Origin: Gremmenia infestans | Lineage: Eukaryota > Ascomycota > Leotiomycetes > Helotiales > Hamatocanthoscyphaceae | Direction: 5' to 3' | Assembly: GCA_032629725.1 (NCBI GenBank) | Contig: JAFEVB010000036.1 | Span: 248,001 to 312,000, forward strand | Length of the DNA: 64,000 nt | Shown here: positions 33,238 to 44,956 of the stretch, piece after piece | Layout of the letters: each line of letters begins with the position of its first letter | How positions within the stretch are numbered: the stretch's first letter is position 1 | Program-made: the position numbers and the translations under genes | The notes under the pieces: generated by a model | The model's input: the letters and a program-made list of their open reading frames with translations, nothing else | What the model was told of the DNA's origin: nothing | The model's database searches: none

Positions 33238-36200
33238 ATGACTGACCATCGAGCCACTGACCTTTCCTATGGCCACCTCGGAAAGGCATCTTATGATTCC
33301 GAAGAGGATCAATGGACGTTTTCCATAAGTTTGAACGAAGGTGAGTTCAGAAAAGTAATGTGGGAGTTTTACTTACATTTACAGAGCAACACATCCGTCA
33401 AATTCAGCCATTCACAGAATGCCTTCCACTCTCTACCCAGACAAATCCCCAGGAAGAAAAACATGGTTCGGCCATTGCCAAATCACAATTGAAAGGTCTT
33501 TTAAAAAGCCACCCAGAAATATTTCCGGGAATGAAATTACAGCTAGCCTTGTCAATGCTCCTCAAGCGCCCAATTTTTCATCAGACTTTGGGACACTCAT
33601 GGCAATAGGACAGGCAGTAGACTCTGATCGTCTGTCTGGCCAGTCGAGACCTTCGATTGCTGTAATGCCATGTGGTGAGGCAGGGCATGTTCTACGCCTG
33701 GTCAGACTTCGCACGCAGAAGTACTCATGGGAAGCGCAGAATGGGCCGAGTCTTTCTCTGTTAGATCTAGATTACAAGGACCAAGGCTACTGGATGGGAA
33801 GCGGGGGAACGATTCGCCAGATCACCTTTTCAGAGGATGAGAACGGGTCTAGGACTTGGCTCGCTGTACGACAATCGAGCGTGACAACTATCTACCGTCC
33901 CTTTCTAGGTCAAGTTCAACCTGCTGCAGTCCCTACCAGCTTAAGGAATACTTACCCACCTTCACGTCTCAGTGCAAACCCGGTAGCAGTCTTAACTACG
34001 GAGAGATCTAATTCAAAAAGTCATAGAGATGTATCGTTTAATCCATGGTACGCCCGTCAATTCGGAGTGGTCGATTCTACAGGACTCTGGTCTATCTGGG
34101 ATATCGAAGGCAACCAGAGCCGATACTCAACCCAAAGATTAACCCCTGGGAGAAGCGGAGATATATACGGTGGCTACGAGCCCGAATCTGTCTCAAGGCA
34201 GGTTGTACCGGATTCTAGAGACGGGTGGCATCGAATGTTGTGGGTCTGCAATATCAACACGATTGTAGTCTGCAACAGAAGAAATATCGCTGTATTTGAC
34301 TTGAAGGCAACCCCAAGTCGACTACATAGTGTCGATTTTTCGGCTGCAGGTAGTCCTGACTGGATACTTGATATCAAGAGGAGTCTTGCAAATCCAAGCC
34401 ATCTGTTCGTATTGACTACTGCTCGAATTTTCTGGATTGAAATTGTACCTGTAGGGGATGATGAGAAAACCCAGACTGGAGCTAAGATTTTGCTTTCCTA
34501 CCGTCATTTCAGAGATGCGAATGATGAAACCATGAGACTTTCCTGCTTGGAGGATGATACAGGTACGCTCCTCTTAACGATGGCTTGACATTCCTCTAAT
34601 CGTGTGTAGTTTCAATCCTCATATCGTCTAGTAAAACCCAGCTGGTCAACTTCTACGGGTTTTCAACCCATACAGGCACCACTGGCGACCCAACTGCTTG
34701 GCAAGGATCATTCTTGCGGTCTCCAGATCCACAAGAAGGCACTGGGTTGCTGCATACAATATGCTTCCTTCCTGCGCCTTTGACACATGGATCTGGTGAA
34801 GAGCCTAATAATGCCGAACATGGTAGCCGGTTCTTCCGGATATTAGCTTTAACTTCCAATCTTGCTCTCTATTCAGCTCTCTGTATAGCGCACATTACTA
34901 TGCCTCGAGGATCAAGACTGCCAGAACATTGGGATACTGTGCCTACATTTAAACTCAAGCAGAAGAATAAGCTTTTTCGGTCAGAGAGAAATGTTAAATT
35001 AGGGTTCATCGTTCCTGATGGACTGGAAGAAGACGAAATAACAATAGGGGAGTTCATGGACCGCCTTTCTAGCCAGAAACAAGATTATTCCCACTTAAGG
35101 ATGGATTGGAAGGACGTCTTTCGTCGTGTTTTTCCGCTAACCGATCTCAAAGAGCTTCAAAGCCGACCACAATCTCCGGATGGGTCCTCAACCATTACAG
35201 GACTTCTTAACGATATATCTACTCGATTGAGAGACTCAAAAGACGATAGCAGCCTTACGATGGCTACACTGTAAGTTTCCATCGCTCCACATTCAACTCT
35301 CAATCTAACCCCCTAAAAGTCTACAGCTTTCCAACCACGCAAGCATTTCAGGAGAACTAGACCAAGCTACTACAAGCCTACGAGAGTTTTTGGTTTCCCT
35401 AAAGGAGGATCAAGATAGCGAAGCTCCATCAATGCTTGTGGTATCAGATCTCACATCATGCCCTGCCATCACATTCCCAGGCGGCGAGAAGTCTATGCTA
35501 CCCGACTTACTAGCTATCTATGATGACCTTGTTGATACTTGGATGACCAGTTTACCTTCCCAAGTCCCAGTTCCAACTCGCCTTTCAAAGCACAAAATCA
35601 TTCGCCAGCTAGGTATTGAGCTTTGCTTTAGTTCAGTTGGAGTGTCTCTCAAGGCTAAGGAGACTGAGCCACCAGGGCTGGATGAAGGGAACGATGCCGA
35701 AGGTATTGGCATGCCGGACGGTATGAGAAGAGACAGCTCGCCACTACTCTTTTCACCTGAAATGACACCCGCCGCTTCATTCTCGGAGCCGGCTCTTAGT
35801 TTGCCCTCGCCAGCTCGAACACCTTCCCTTTATTCGCATGCTACAACCACTACCGGATCTGAAATAGGTGAAAATCCTGCGATAACTCGGCTGCGCCAGT
35901 ATACAGTGTCCGTAAAGTCCCAGCTAGATCCAGGGAAATCAAAAGTGCTGGATAATTGGATAGTAGGGGGAGACCCTGCAGAATACTCTTGGGAAGAGGC
36001 CAAGGCAGATGACAGTGAGGAGGAAAACGAACGCCGAACACGCCGTGAGGAGACTCGTCGCCGGAAACGGACCGAGAAATTTCTAAATAGGGAAAGAGCC
36101 AGGGCTCCTTTGCCTGTAGCTGCCGGAACTCAGCCTGCGTTCCAGCCGCCGTTTGGAAGTCAACCGGACGCTGGTCATCTTGGATTTAGCTCTCAAACTG

Positions 36201-36298
36201 TAAATGAGCTGCCAATGACCCAGCCTGATCGGGGCGCCTTTGGTAGTAGGACGCAGAAGGGGAAGAAGAAACAAAAGAGGCGAAATGCCGGGTTTTGA
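33238..36298 (+). CDS. rrn6: RNA polymerase I core factor Rrn6-like, with a reading-frame conflict
   Basis: Rrn6 is part of the Pol I core factor that recruits polymerase to rDNA promoters. Exons 33238-33340, 33385-34562, 34610-35270 and 35320-36298 give about 970 residues. The N-terminus (DLSYGHLGKASYDSEEDQW) and the WD-like middle (AGEAGHVLRLVRLR, MGSGGTIRQITFSEDE, TWLAVRQSSVTTIYRPFLG, NPWYARQFGVVDSTGLWSIW) match the fungal family. The tail ends in a Lys-rich KGKKKQKRRN, likely nuclear. In exon 2 the family-like frame changes near 33526-33532. Up to there HIRQIQPFTECLPL...LLKSHPEIFPG is read, and after it NEITASLVNAP in another frame. A one-base indel, an alternative acceptor two bases on at 33387, or a 47-bp intron 33496-33542 would each reconcile it. 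Confidence 0.85.
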
Positions 36299-36637
36299 TC
36301 TATTATGAGAATGCTGTGATTGAGTAGGCAATTTTCCTGGATGTAGCATGTTGTTTCTAATAATCCATGGGCAATGTGACTAAATCCGCCCCTTGAAGTA
36401 TAAGAACATCTTGCATAAAGTAAATCTTCTCCATCGAAGTAAAATCCTGTGTCTAATTCGAATTTTTACTTATAAAACTATATGTCGCAATCTTATAAGA
36501 AAGTACCATAGAACTATGTGGATAAATCTGTTTGCTGATCTCAACCCCGCCATCAACCCCGCCTCAAATCCACAACCATTCTGATATTGCAACACAACCA
36601 CATGAGGCATCTCTTAACGACATCAGAGTACAGTACA
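36299..36637. other. Spacer between RRN6 and the PITH gene
   Basis: This 339-bp AT-rich stretch between two plus-strand genes ends with AGTACAGTAC at 36627-36636, directly before the start codon. An in-frame ATG at 36602 could extend the PITH protein by 12 residues. Confidence 0.55.
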
Positions 36638-37364
36638 ATGTCTACTCACTGCCACGATGAACACGACCATTCAGGGCACAATCACGGCGATGGTGAACAC
36701 GACCACACCGACGACATAACACCCGCGCTCCAATACTCCCTCTACCAACACATAACCTTCGACGACATCACCACGCTCAACGAAGCACAGCCCGAGTCCG
36801 GCAAAGCTGTTGTAAAGAAGACATGGGCTGAGCGTATGGAAGAGAAGCCCGAGCTCGAGAGCGATGCAGATGAGCAGCTACTCATGCATATTCCGTGTGT
36901 TTGCCCAACTTCCAGCAATTCATCAAACCAAAGCTAATACTGGAAACAGCTTCACGGGTCAAGTCAAGCTCCATTCAATTCTGATACGCACTTCAAATTC
37001 TTCGTCCGCCCCTCAAACTCTAAAGGTCTTCATCAACCGCGACGACCTGGATTTCTCCACCGCCTCCGACCTTTCTCCCACACAGCAATTCGAGCTTTCT
37101 CAGACTTCGGAGATTCAAGATATTTCTGTCAAACGGGCGTTGTTTGGAAAAGTACAAAGCTTGACGTTGTTTGTGGAGGATAATTATGGAGAGGATGTTT
37201 CTAGACTGTCCTATCTGGGCTTCAAAGGAGATTGGATGCAGCTTGGAAGGGCGCCGACGAATATTCTGTATGAGGCGGCGGCGAATCCGAATGACCATAC
37301 GATTAAGGGAACGAGTGTAAATCAGATGGGGAGTAGTCTTGGGGGAAGGGGGCATGGAATGTAA
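36638..37364 (+). CDS. PITH-domain protein (PITHD1/TXNL1 C-terminal type)
   Basis: Exons 36638-36894 and 36950-37364 give 223 residues. The first 30 are His/Asp-rich (CHDEHDHSGHNHG), possibly metal-binding. The rest is a PITH domain, which in thioredoxin-like 1 binds the proteasome. Signatures are YSLYQHITFDDITTLNEA, DADEQLLMHIPFTGQVKLHS (formed by the splice), KVFINRDDLDFSTASDL and YLGFKGDWMQLGRAPTNILY. No thioredoxin domain is present, as in PITHD1. The 55-bp intron has a clear GCTAAT branch site. Confidence 0.92.
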
Positions 37365-37698
37365 AGGGAGGGAGGGGAATATGTATGATTATGAGGGTAT
37401 GACTGATAATGGGTTATGAGATTCAACAAAAAGCTTTGCTAGGGGTAGTATATTGCTGGCCAAAATACTACGGGACTGGGGCGTTTAGAGGATATCAAAA
37501 GCCAGGGGCGCAGATTGTTACAGCTTTAAATGTTATTCTGCAGTCCAGGGCCACAGAAGTTCAACTTGACCTTCTTGATCCACGAAGAATCAGTGACGTG
37601 ACTCCGGTCTATGTATTTTGTAAAGGCTGATCCGAAACTTTTGATCTAAGATTTATTGAATGGAAGACCATGGTCGCAAAACCCATATAATAGGTAGG
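37365..37698. other. Convergent spacer between the PITH gene and JLP2
   Basis: This 334-bp stretch holds two 3' ends. A 73-codon plus-strand frame at 37409-37630 has no recognisable content. Confidence 0.5.
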
Positions 37699-38546
37699 CT
37701 ACATGAAATCATCCTCCAGGTCTTCTCTGTCCTGGTTATTAGCCTCCTCAGGATCATCATCCCCGGTGAAAAGGTCATCATAAGCATGTTCTTTCTGCCA
37801 CTTCTTGTCTTTTCTCTCTTGTGCAATCTTGGATTCTTCCTTTTTCTGTTTCCGGCGATTAGTTTCTGTTGCTTAACACTTAGGCAAAAAGGACTTACAC
37901 GCTCCAATCTCGCAGACTGGTCTTTCTTCCTCAACGCCTTCAATTTCTCTTCTTTCTCCATTTGTAGGTCTGGAAATTTCTCCACTTTTGTCTTGTTCAG
38001 ACGATTGACGATTGGGTTCTCCCTCTGCGGTACGATGATTCTCTTCACCTGATGCCCACCGCGTCAAAAAACCAGCAGTTCGAAACTAGAGTGAGGCGAC
38101 CAACCTTTCTTGGGTCTTTGAAGCTCACTTGACCCACAGCCATACTTCCATCCTTTTTCAGGTTCGCCCATGGCGTATAGATGACCGTAACATTATCTTT
38201 CTTGTTTCCTGGTCCTTGATTTAACATCATGTGTACACTTAGAAGTCAAGGCCTGCATACCTTCGATGGAGTTTGCCTTGGTGAGTTGAGCCAGATCTGT
38301 CAGAACCTCTTCTGGAATAGACTCCCATGAACTACCCTCATTCATACGAAGGTAGATATGAGCACTTGAAAGCTTGTCGGCGTGGAACCAGACATCCTCT
38401 TCTAAGCCGAATTTAATGAGATCCTCATCTATCCTGGTCAGCGTCGTTCTAAATAAAAAATAAAATTGCTTACTTTCTACCTTATCCTTTCCCACATAAA
38501 TGAAGGCACTAGGAGAAACCGCATTGGACGTGAAGTAATAAACCAT
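37699..38546 (-). CDS. jlp2: Jlp2/CCDC25-like protein (NFACT-R, DUF814)
   Basis: Five exons (38546-38474, 38428-38261, 38208-38105, 38048-37899, 37845-37699) give 213 residues. The NFACT-R domain occupies the first 125 residues: MVYYFTSNAVSPSAFIYVGK, EDLIKFGLEEDVWFHADKLS, SSAHIYLRMN, then KKDNVTVIYTPWANLKKDG. Each of the four introns (45-56 bp) restores a conserved join. The remainder is a Lys/Glu-rich coiled coil ending in acidic EDLEDDFM. Human CCDC25 has been described as a membrane DNA sensor, but the fungal role is unknown; the domain relatives (Rqc2/NEMF) bind tRNA. The gene is divergent from the uL3m gene with 164 bp between starts. Confidence 0.93.
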
Positions 38547-38710
38547 CTTGACTTTTCCTCGGCGTTTCCATATTTTGTTAGAGCAGAAATCCTAAGCGGG
38601 TAGAAATTGATATTGGCGACCAAATCGGTCTTCTCCGTTCACCGTAGCAAAATTATCCTCAGCTCGACCTCGAAGCTCTGCCAACCTTCATTCATCAACG
38701 CCCACGCAAA

Positions 38711-39631
38711 ATGGCACCTAAGCTGCCAATCAGCTGGGCACAATTGCCCCCAACTTTCCTCCTCCCCGACACATTCCTACCCTTAATCGCCAAGCGCGGT
38801 GTCAAATATGGCTGGACAACAGCTCCCAAACGAGGGAAGCCAAATCGATTCAACCAGCAAACTGCCGGCCTCCCTACACTCTCGCAATCACCTGCTGCAG
38901 CGCTCGCAAGGAAAGCTAGGACCTTACCATTGAGGACTGGCGCATTGGCTATCAAGAAGGGCATGACGGCGCTCTACGATCCTGAGACTGGAGTGCGAAC
39001 CCCTTGTACGGTTGTGCAGATGGATAGAGTGCAGGTTGTTGCGCACAAGACGAGAGAAAGGAATGGATATTTCGCAGTGCAGATAGGAGCAGGGTCGAAG
39101 GAGCCTGGCAACGTCACTCGACCTCTTCAAGGGCACTTCGCCGGCGCGGGTGTCAGTCTCAAGCGCCATCTGTCTGAATTTAGAGTGTTGAATGCCGCTG
39201 GCTTGTTGAAGGTTGGAGAGACTATTGGGCCAGAGTGGTTTCTCGAGGGACAGTTCGTTGATACGAGGAGCAATAGTAGGGGAATGGGGTTCGAGGGTGG
39301 TATGAAGAGACATAATTGGAAGGGACAGCCGGCTTCGCATGGTAACTCTTTGGCTCATCGCGCTATGGGTTCGAGTGGTCCTTCTCAAGGAGCTGGTTCC
39401 AGAGTTCATCCCGGCAAGAAGATGCCGGGAAGAATGGGAGGGCATCAGGTTACGCAGCAGAATTTGAAGGTGTTGAAGGTGGATGCTGAGAAGGGGATTT
39501 TGGTGCTCAATGGGGCTGTTTCTGGGCCCAAGGGTTGTGTGGTCAAGATTCAGGATGCGATCAAGAAGCCATGGCCGACTATTCCTGCAGCTGTGGAGGA
39601 GGTAAAGGAGGCGCTGCAAGCTACTGCGTAG
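38711..39631 (+). CDS. mrpl9: Mitochondrial ribosomal protein uL3m (MRPL9)
   Basis: A single exon of 306 residues encodes the mitochondrial large-subunit protein of the bacterial L3 family. ALAIKKGMTALYDPETGVR, RPLQGHFAGAGVSLKRHLSE and the L3 core RHNWKGQPASHGNSLAHRAM are present, as is PGKKMPGRMGGHQVTQQNLK. The first 60 residues act as a targeting region with Pro and basic residues. The lack of introns is unusual for this window, where most genes have at least one. Confidence 0.95.
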   Translation: MAPKLPISWAQLPPTFLLPDTFLPLIAKRGVKYGWTTAPKRGKPNRFNQQTAGLPTLSQSPAAALARKARTLPLRTGALAIKKGMTALYDPETGVRTPCTVVQMDRVQVVAHKTRERNGYFAVQIGAGSKEPGNVTRPLQGHFAGAGVSLKRHLSEFRVLNAAGLLKVGETIGPEWFLEGQFVDTRSNSRGMGFEGGMKRHNWKGQPASHGNSLAHRAMGSSGPSQGAGSRVHPGKKMPGRMGGHQVTQQNLKVLKVDAEKGILVLNGAVSGPKGCVVKIQDAIKKPWPTIPAAVEEVKEALQATA

Positions 39632-39776
39632 GAGAAGCTGTACACTATATATTGTACAATTACATGTGCCATACATCGGCGTTTTATAGAGCAGAATTCC
39701 TTCTAACAACCTTGCAATGTCCCTCATTCCAGCTCAACTCTCTCTTCTCATCCAGCAGCGACATCATCTCCCTCAC

Positions 39777-40471
39777 TCAACCAGATAAATTCGGTGCATA
39801 ACTTCCTCTCCCAACAACCTTTGGCTCCTCTTCAAATTCTAGCCCCTCGAACGGATCCGCGCCATCCAAAAGATCAATCCTTTTTCTAACCTCCTTCCCA
39901 TCAACCATCTCTGTCTCGTAAGTCTCCAAGCTCCATTCCGTAGTCTCAAACATTCCCATCCTCGTCTTCCTGTGACTAGTGAAGCGCATCGTACCACTCG
40001 TCTTAGTCCCCTTAACCTCAAACTGAATATCAATTTTTCCATGCAATTGGTTCATCTCTCCCCAAATCCAGGGCATCTTATGAGCAAAGTAGATTTCATC
40101 GCCGAGGTACTCGCGTGCTTTTGGGGAGGTGCGCAGGGAGTAGAGTGTCGAGGAGACGACGGAGGAGGAGGACTTTTGGTAATTGAAGATGGCGAGAGTG
40201 GAGGACACGAGGATGGCGAGGAAGATCGGGATAGTGCGCAGCCATTTCATGCCACCCTCGGGAAGATCTACAGAGTCTGTCAGGCATTGATCGCAACTCA
40301 TTCAAGTATCATCTTACCAGGAAGCTCTCGGTCTGCTCTTCGAGTCATGAGAGGTCCATCTCCAGCTTTAGGAGCGGGAATCAACGTCCGTCTCTGCAGC
40401 ATAGTCCTTCCATTCCAACTCCTGTTTACGATCCTGGGCAGAGCCCTCGTTCTCAGTACTCGCGGAAGCAT
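39777..40471 (-). CDS. coa1: Cytochrome c oxidase assembly factor Coa1
   Basis: Coa1 binds newly made Cox1 in the inner mitochondrial membrane during complex IV assembly. Exons 40471-40318 and 40276-39777 give 217 residues. The N-terminus (MLPRVLRTRALPRIVNRSWN) is an amphipathic basic presequence. One membrane span (TIPIFLAILVSSTLAIFNY) is followed by SPKAREYLGDEIYFAHKMPW, then IWGEMNQLHGKIDIQFEVKG and TMRFTSHRKTRMGMFETTEW, the Coa1/Tim21-like fold. The intron is only 41 bp, the shortest here. It is divergent from the next gene with 155 bp between starts. Confidence 0.93.
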
Positions 40472-40626
40472 TTTGGCGTCTTACAGGTGTATGGATTTCG
40501 CAGAACAGTTTGAGATATCATTCGATTCTGGTATCTCCACGTGACTCTCCACAAGGCTGAACACCTTACTTCACTTCCCCTCAGCCTCTCCACTTCCCAT
40601 CCTTCCTCACTCTCAAACAAGACAAG

Positions 40627-41299
40627 ATGGACTCAACCACCTCGCGCCTCCGCAAGACCTTTCGCTACCCCACCGATACCTCAGACACTGATTCCATACC
40701 AGAAGCTATGGATGAAGAAGGTCAAGTTCCCCAAAATACTTTCCCCTCCCGCTTCTACTAACACAGAGATGTATACAGAGCAAGAAAACCTCATCAAAAA
40801 CCTACACGAGCAAAACACGAACTTGAATATACAATATACACGTATCCTCCTCGCCCTCCCCCTCGTCTGCATCCTGCCCTACCTATCCGCGCTCTTTGCG
40901 CTGCAAACAACCTTCCTCTCCATCCTCAGCATCTCCTCTCTACTATCAACAGCATGGATGGTATTTGTGCTTCCTCCCGGCGAAACTGGTATCTATATGC
41001 TCGACAGTTTAAACAATACCCCAGCAAAATTGGATGACGGCGGTATTGAGTACGCGAAACGGGTGATGAATCCGGAAGGGCCAATACGGCAGTATTTGCC
41101 GTATCTGAATGTAGGATTGTGTTTGTTGCTAGGGGTGCTAGGGAAGCTGGTGAGGGAGAGGGGGGATGGGATGTGGTGGGTTTTGAGCTGGTTGCCGGCT
41201 GCTGTTTATGTGATTGTTGTCTGTGGGAAGTTTGTTATGGGGGGAGTGGATCCCGGGAGGGAGTTGGAGGGGTTGAGGTATGGGTTCAAAGGGGCTTGA
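40627..41299 (+). CDS. Four-span membrane protein of unknown function
   Basis: Exons 40627-40720 and 40779-41299 give 204 residues. The intron has a perfect CTACTAAC branch site. After a charged N-terminus (MDSTTSRLRKTFRYPTDTSD) come four hydrophobic segments. The first two are close together: ILLALPLVCILPYLSALFAL and TFLSILSISSLLSTAWMVFV. The last two are YLPYLNVGLCLLLGVLGKLV and WWVLSWLPAAVYVIVVCGKF. The loop between spans 2 and 3 contains GIEYAKRVMNPEGPIRQY. I do not recognise a family. Its 155-bp divergent promoter is shared with COA1, which hints at co-expression only. Confidence 0.82.
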
Positions 41300-41523
41300 G
41301 ATGGAAAGAGGTGGATGCTGTCTATAGTCACAACTTGCAATGATCTGGGCTATGTTAGTCTTGTGATTGGAACTGGGATAGGCGTTAGGAAACAAATTGA
41401 TACCCGGATATTGTTGTGCAAGATTGAGTTTTGGCGTCATGCTTGTGCTTGTGATGATAGGTCATTACTAGTCAACCATAAATTACGATGAAATGAATCA
41501 TTTGTTTACATATACTTCGGTCT

Positions 41524-44500
41524 TTACATGTCAATGCTCTCATTAAACCTCAAGACCCCGTTCGCTTTCAGCACTCCATCGATGCCCTCTGGAAGTCTAG
41601 GAAATGGGTCGTTGAGGTTTGCCTGTTCCGATTCCGAATCCGCGGTCTTGTCTGTCACCAGAACCAATCCTTGTGCTTTGATTGCCTCGACCAATGCTGG
41701 TACAATATCCTACTTCAATTAGCACTTGGGGAAAACACTAGGGGAAAATGACATACCAATAGTCTAGAGACACATATTAAGCCCATAAAGTTATTATCCT
41801 GGGCAATCCTCACAGCTTCCTTAATCGAAGTTGTTCGCCGTCCACTACTGGATATGGCATTTAAAGCCTCAGTCTTCGCACCCTCGTGGCCAAGATCGTT
41901 GCACAAGAACACCGGATAGTTGGGCTGTTTCCAGTTTAGGGCTGTGCAGACAGTGGGGTTGTATGAGCTGAAGACAATAGATCGTATCGAATCTGGACTT
42001 TGTTCTCTAAGAACCCTGGCGTGGTCAAAGACAACTCCTAGGATTGCATCGGCGAAACAATTGATGTTGACCGTCGGCCCAAGGCGGAGAGCTTTCTCTT
42101 CTTCTGATGACGGGTACAGTACTTGAAGGTTGACGTGCATACATTTTGGCAATAGACTGAGAGCATCCTTTAGTGAGACAGCTGACGTCGAGAGCACCCG
42201 ATGGATTTCTGCGAGAGAATCCAGTTCAAGATTTGGCATGTCCTCAAGATCTACTGTTTTTGTGGCATGGCGGGAACCTGCACTGATAAATTGCGCATAT
42301 GTCAAACGACTCACAGGAAACTCAATGTCCATGTAGTCTATTGTCCACGTCGGCCAGAGCACAGGAATTCCATCGCAAGTGTGCTGAACGAAAAGTTGGA
42401 CATAGTATCCAGATAAACTTGAGCCGGTGATGAAAGCACTTGGTCTGTGGTCGAATTGGCTTGTTGCCTTCCAATATGTTTCGAAGTCCGTAATCTCCAA
42501 TGGTTTTCCCTGAAAAGGTTTGATGACATGAAAATTGAAGGTGATTTGACCGATAGCTCTTAGCCGTGGATCAAAAAGGGGCAAACAGCAGCGCCCCGAG
42601 CTGCTCATCAACGCTCGGAAAGTACTGGGCAATGCAACAGTTTTTGCAATAACTTTTGCGCCGTAGGTGGGGAAAACATCGAAGTCGATCGCAAAAGAAT
42701 CCAAATTATCGATCTGAAACGAAACAAGCCTGGTATCCTCCTGAAATGGTAGTAAAATGTTCTTTGGTATTAAATCGGAGAGTTTCGAAGAGATAGTAAG
42801 GCGAGCTGCTGGGTATTTACTGTCGTGGAAGAATATCATAGGTTGTTCGCCATTCTCTTCGAAACTGATCTGTATGAAGGTTTTGGTATCGAGAAAGTTG
42901 TGGCCGTATCGTCGTAAAGGAATAATGGGAGGCGGAAGTTCAAGTTCAGGAATTCCATCAGCATCTATGCTCATAGGTAATGGTGCACTACTGCCAATCA
43001 TTGGCCCAAGCTGTGAGGTCCCCTGTCGTCGTGTTTCGCCAGGAATCGAAAACAATAGCCTCATGCATTCCAAGTGACCCTCCCAAGCTGCATAGTACAT
43101 CGCAGACAGCTCCTTCTCATCCTCGCTTTTGGTATTGACTCCAACATCCAGAAGTGTCTTCATGCAAGGCACATTTCCTTCACTTGCGGCATGGAAGAGC
43201 GGTGTCCAAGAATAGAGCTTGTCGATTTGGTCAAGATCTGCCCCGTAGTCCTTCAGAAGAAGAAGGAGCTGTGGAGTCTGGCCTGAACGTGCGACAAGAT
43301 GCTGAGGGAACAGACCTTCAGCATCTGGCAAGATAGCAGCGCCATGCTTCAAAAGAAGCTCCACTATAGCCACAGAGCCATGCTCGCAAGCCAAGTTGAG
43401 TGGGACATGGTCAGTGTCAGAGATGGGATCAATACGAGCGGATCGACCAAGAAGTCTTTCTGCACAATCGAGGTGTCCGTGGATAATTGCATGAATTAAA
43501 GGCGTGAAATTGTCATGGTCAATAATGTCGATGGTTGCTTGATCCTCTATAACGCAATTAGTATTGAACTAGGGGGAAAGGGGGAAAACGCACGATTGAG
43601 CAAAGCCTCCATCATATCTAGACGGCCATGCATACAAGCATAATGCAACGGTACACGCCCGTAAACATCGGTACGGTCTACAGCCACCCCATTCGAGATT
43701 CCGACCCCGAGAACGAAAAAGTTGCCATATATGGTAGCCTGGTGAAGACAGTTTCGCTCATTGATGTCATCTTCTGATAGTATATCAACAAAACCGGTAT
43801 CTAGAAGAAGCTGGAGTGATGCTTGGGGTCCCTCATTGATCGCTGCGAGAAATGTTCTCGTAATACGCTCCAATAGAGCAGTATCTGGGGAATCATTTGG
43901 GTCTGTCGCGGTCCTCAGTCGCAAAAGGAGATCTTTTAAAGGTTCAAGATTACCAGATATCACAGTCTCTAGCAGCAATGTATCTGCATCGCCCTCGTCT
44001 GTTCCGAGCAAATGTTGACTGCTGACGATGTGCTCTGGGTTTCTTTCAAAGCTGATATTGTCTCCTTCAGCCCAAGCACCAAGCTCCTGTAGACTAGTAG
44101 TGGCCTGATCAGATAGCTCGCTGATTACCGTCGCATTGAAGAACGGTTGTACCTCCACAGCACGGGAGAGATAGAGCTCTTTGGTTTTTGATTTAGAAGT
44201 CTTATCCCACTTTTTCAAAATCTTGGAGAACGCCGTTCCATTTATCTCGACAAACTGCTGAAGCTTATTGAGATCATTTCCGAATTGCTGGAAGCCCTCT
44301 TCCAAAGTTGTGAACTTTGCGGACCGTCTGGAGGTACTTCCATTTCGTGATTGAAGAACCTTCTTTTTGTCTAAAAGGGTCTTGAGCCGAATTTTGAGCT
44401 ATCCAATGTCAACTGAAGCTCGCCAAGTCGAGACAAAATTTCCACACACCTCGGCCTCTTTCTGGAGATAAAAGGCGTTGACTTTCTCAAGTTCTCGTTC

Positions 44501-44956
44501 CTGTTTACTCATCTCAGCATGCTCTTAGCCTCCAATGGAGGGAGTCAGCTTACCAACTGGAAGAAGAATGTAGCTTTGTTCGCCTGCAAGGCAGATTGAG
44601 AGTCTATTACACCAATTTGGCGGTGTACATCATTTTGGGCGAGAAGCGTGGGCGTAGCAGATAGCTTCTTGATGAGCTGCCAGAGTGTCAGCGCAAATGC
44701 ATAGTTGCTTGGTTGAAAATGTTCCACAAGGCGTGAAACATGGCTTTTTCTGCAACATAAATCCAGGTTGAGCATACCTTCTTCAGCGCCTTGTAATTTA
44801 CAAAACTCGCCGCATACTCAGGAACCTCGAGCTGCCTCCTCTGGATTTGCTTGCCAAACTTCCTGGGGAGGTAGCAATGTCAGCGTAGATACTCGAAAGT
44901 AGAATATTATGCACTCTGCCGTGATGGGAAGGAAGACTGCTGTTGAGGACGTACAT
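41524..44956 (-). CDS. pho81: Pho81/NUC-2-type SPX-ankyrin regulator of phosphate starvation
   Basis: Pho81 senses low phosphate (inositol pyrophosphates through SPX) and inhibits the cyclin-CDK that restrains the Pho4/NUC-1 activator. Seven exons (44956-44955, 44862-44778, 44676-44554, 44500-44450, 44398-43594, 43546-41757, 41709-41524) give 1013 residues. The SPX domain begins MKFGKQIQRRQLEVPEYAAS and continues KALKKLIKKLSATP and ATFFFQLERELEKVNAFYLQ. Ankyrin repeats follow (GRVPLHYACMHGRLDMMEAL, TPLIHAIIHGHLDCAERLL, WTPLFHAASEGNVPCMKTLL). The C-terminus is a degenerate glycerophosphodiesterase-like domain. The start codon appears split AT|G by a 92-bp intron (44954-44863). Other starts would lose the expected M-K-F-G beginning. 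Confidence 0.92.

Noticed and set aside
38924..39727. 267-codon open frame antisense to the uL3m gene
   Set aside because: It lies entirely opposite a well-supported conserved gene, and its composition (Arg/Ser/Leu/His-rich) is what the reverse frame of such a gene gives. No motif is present.
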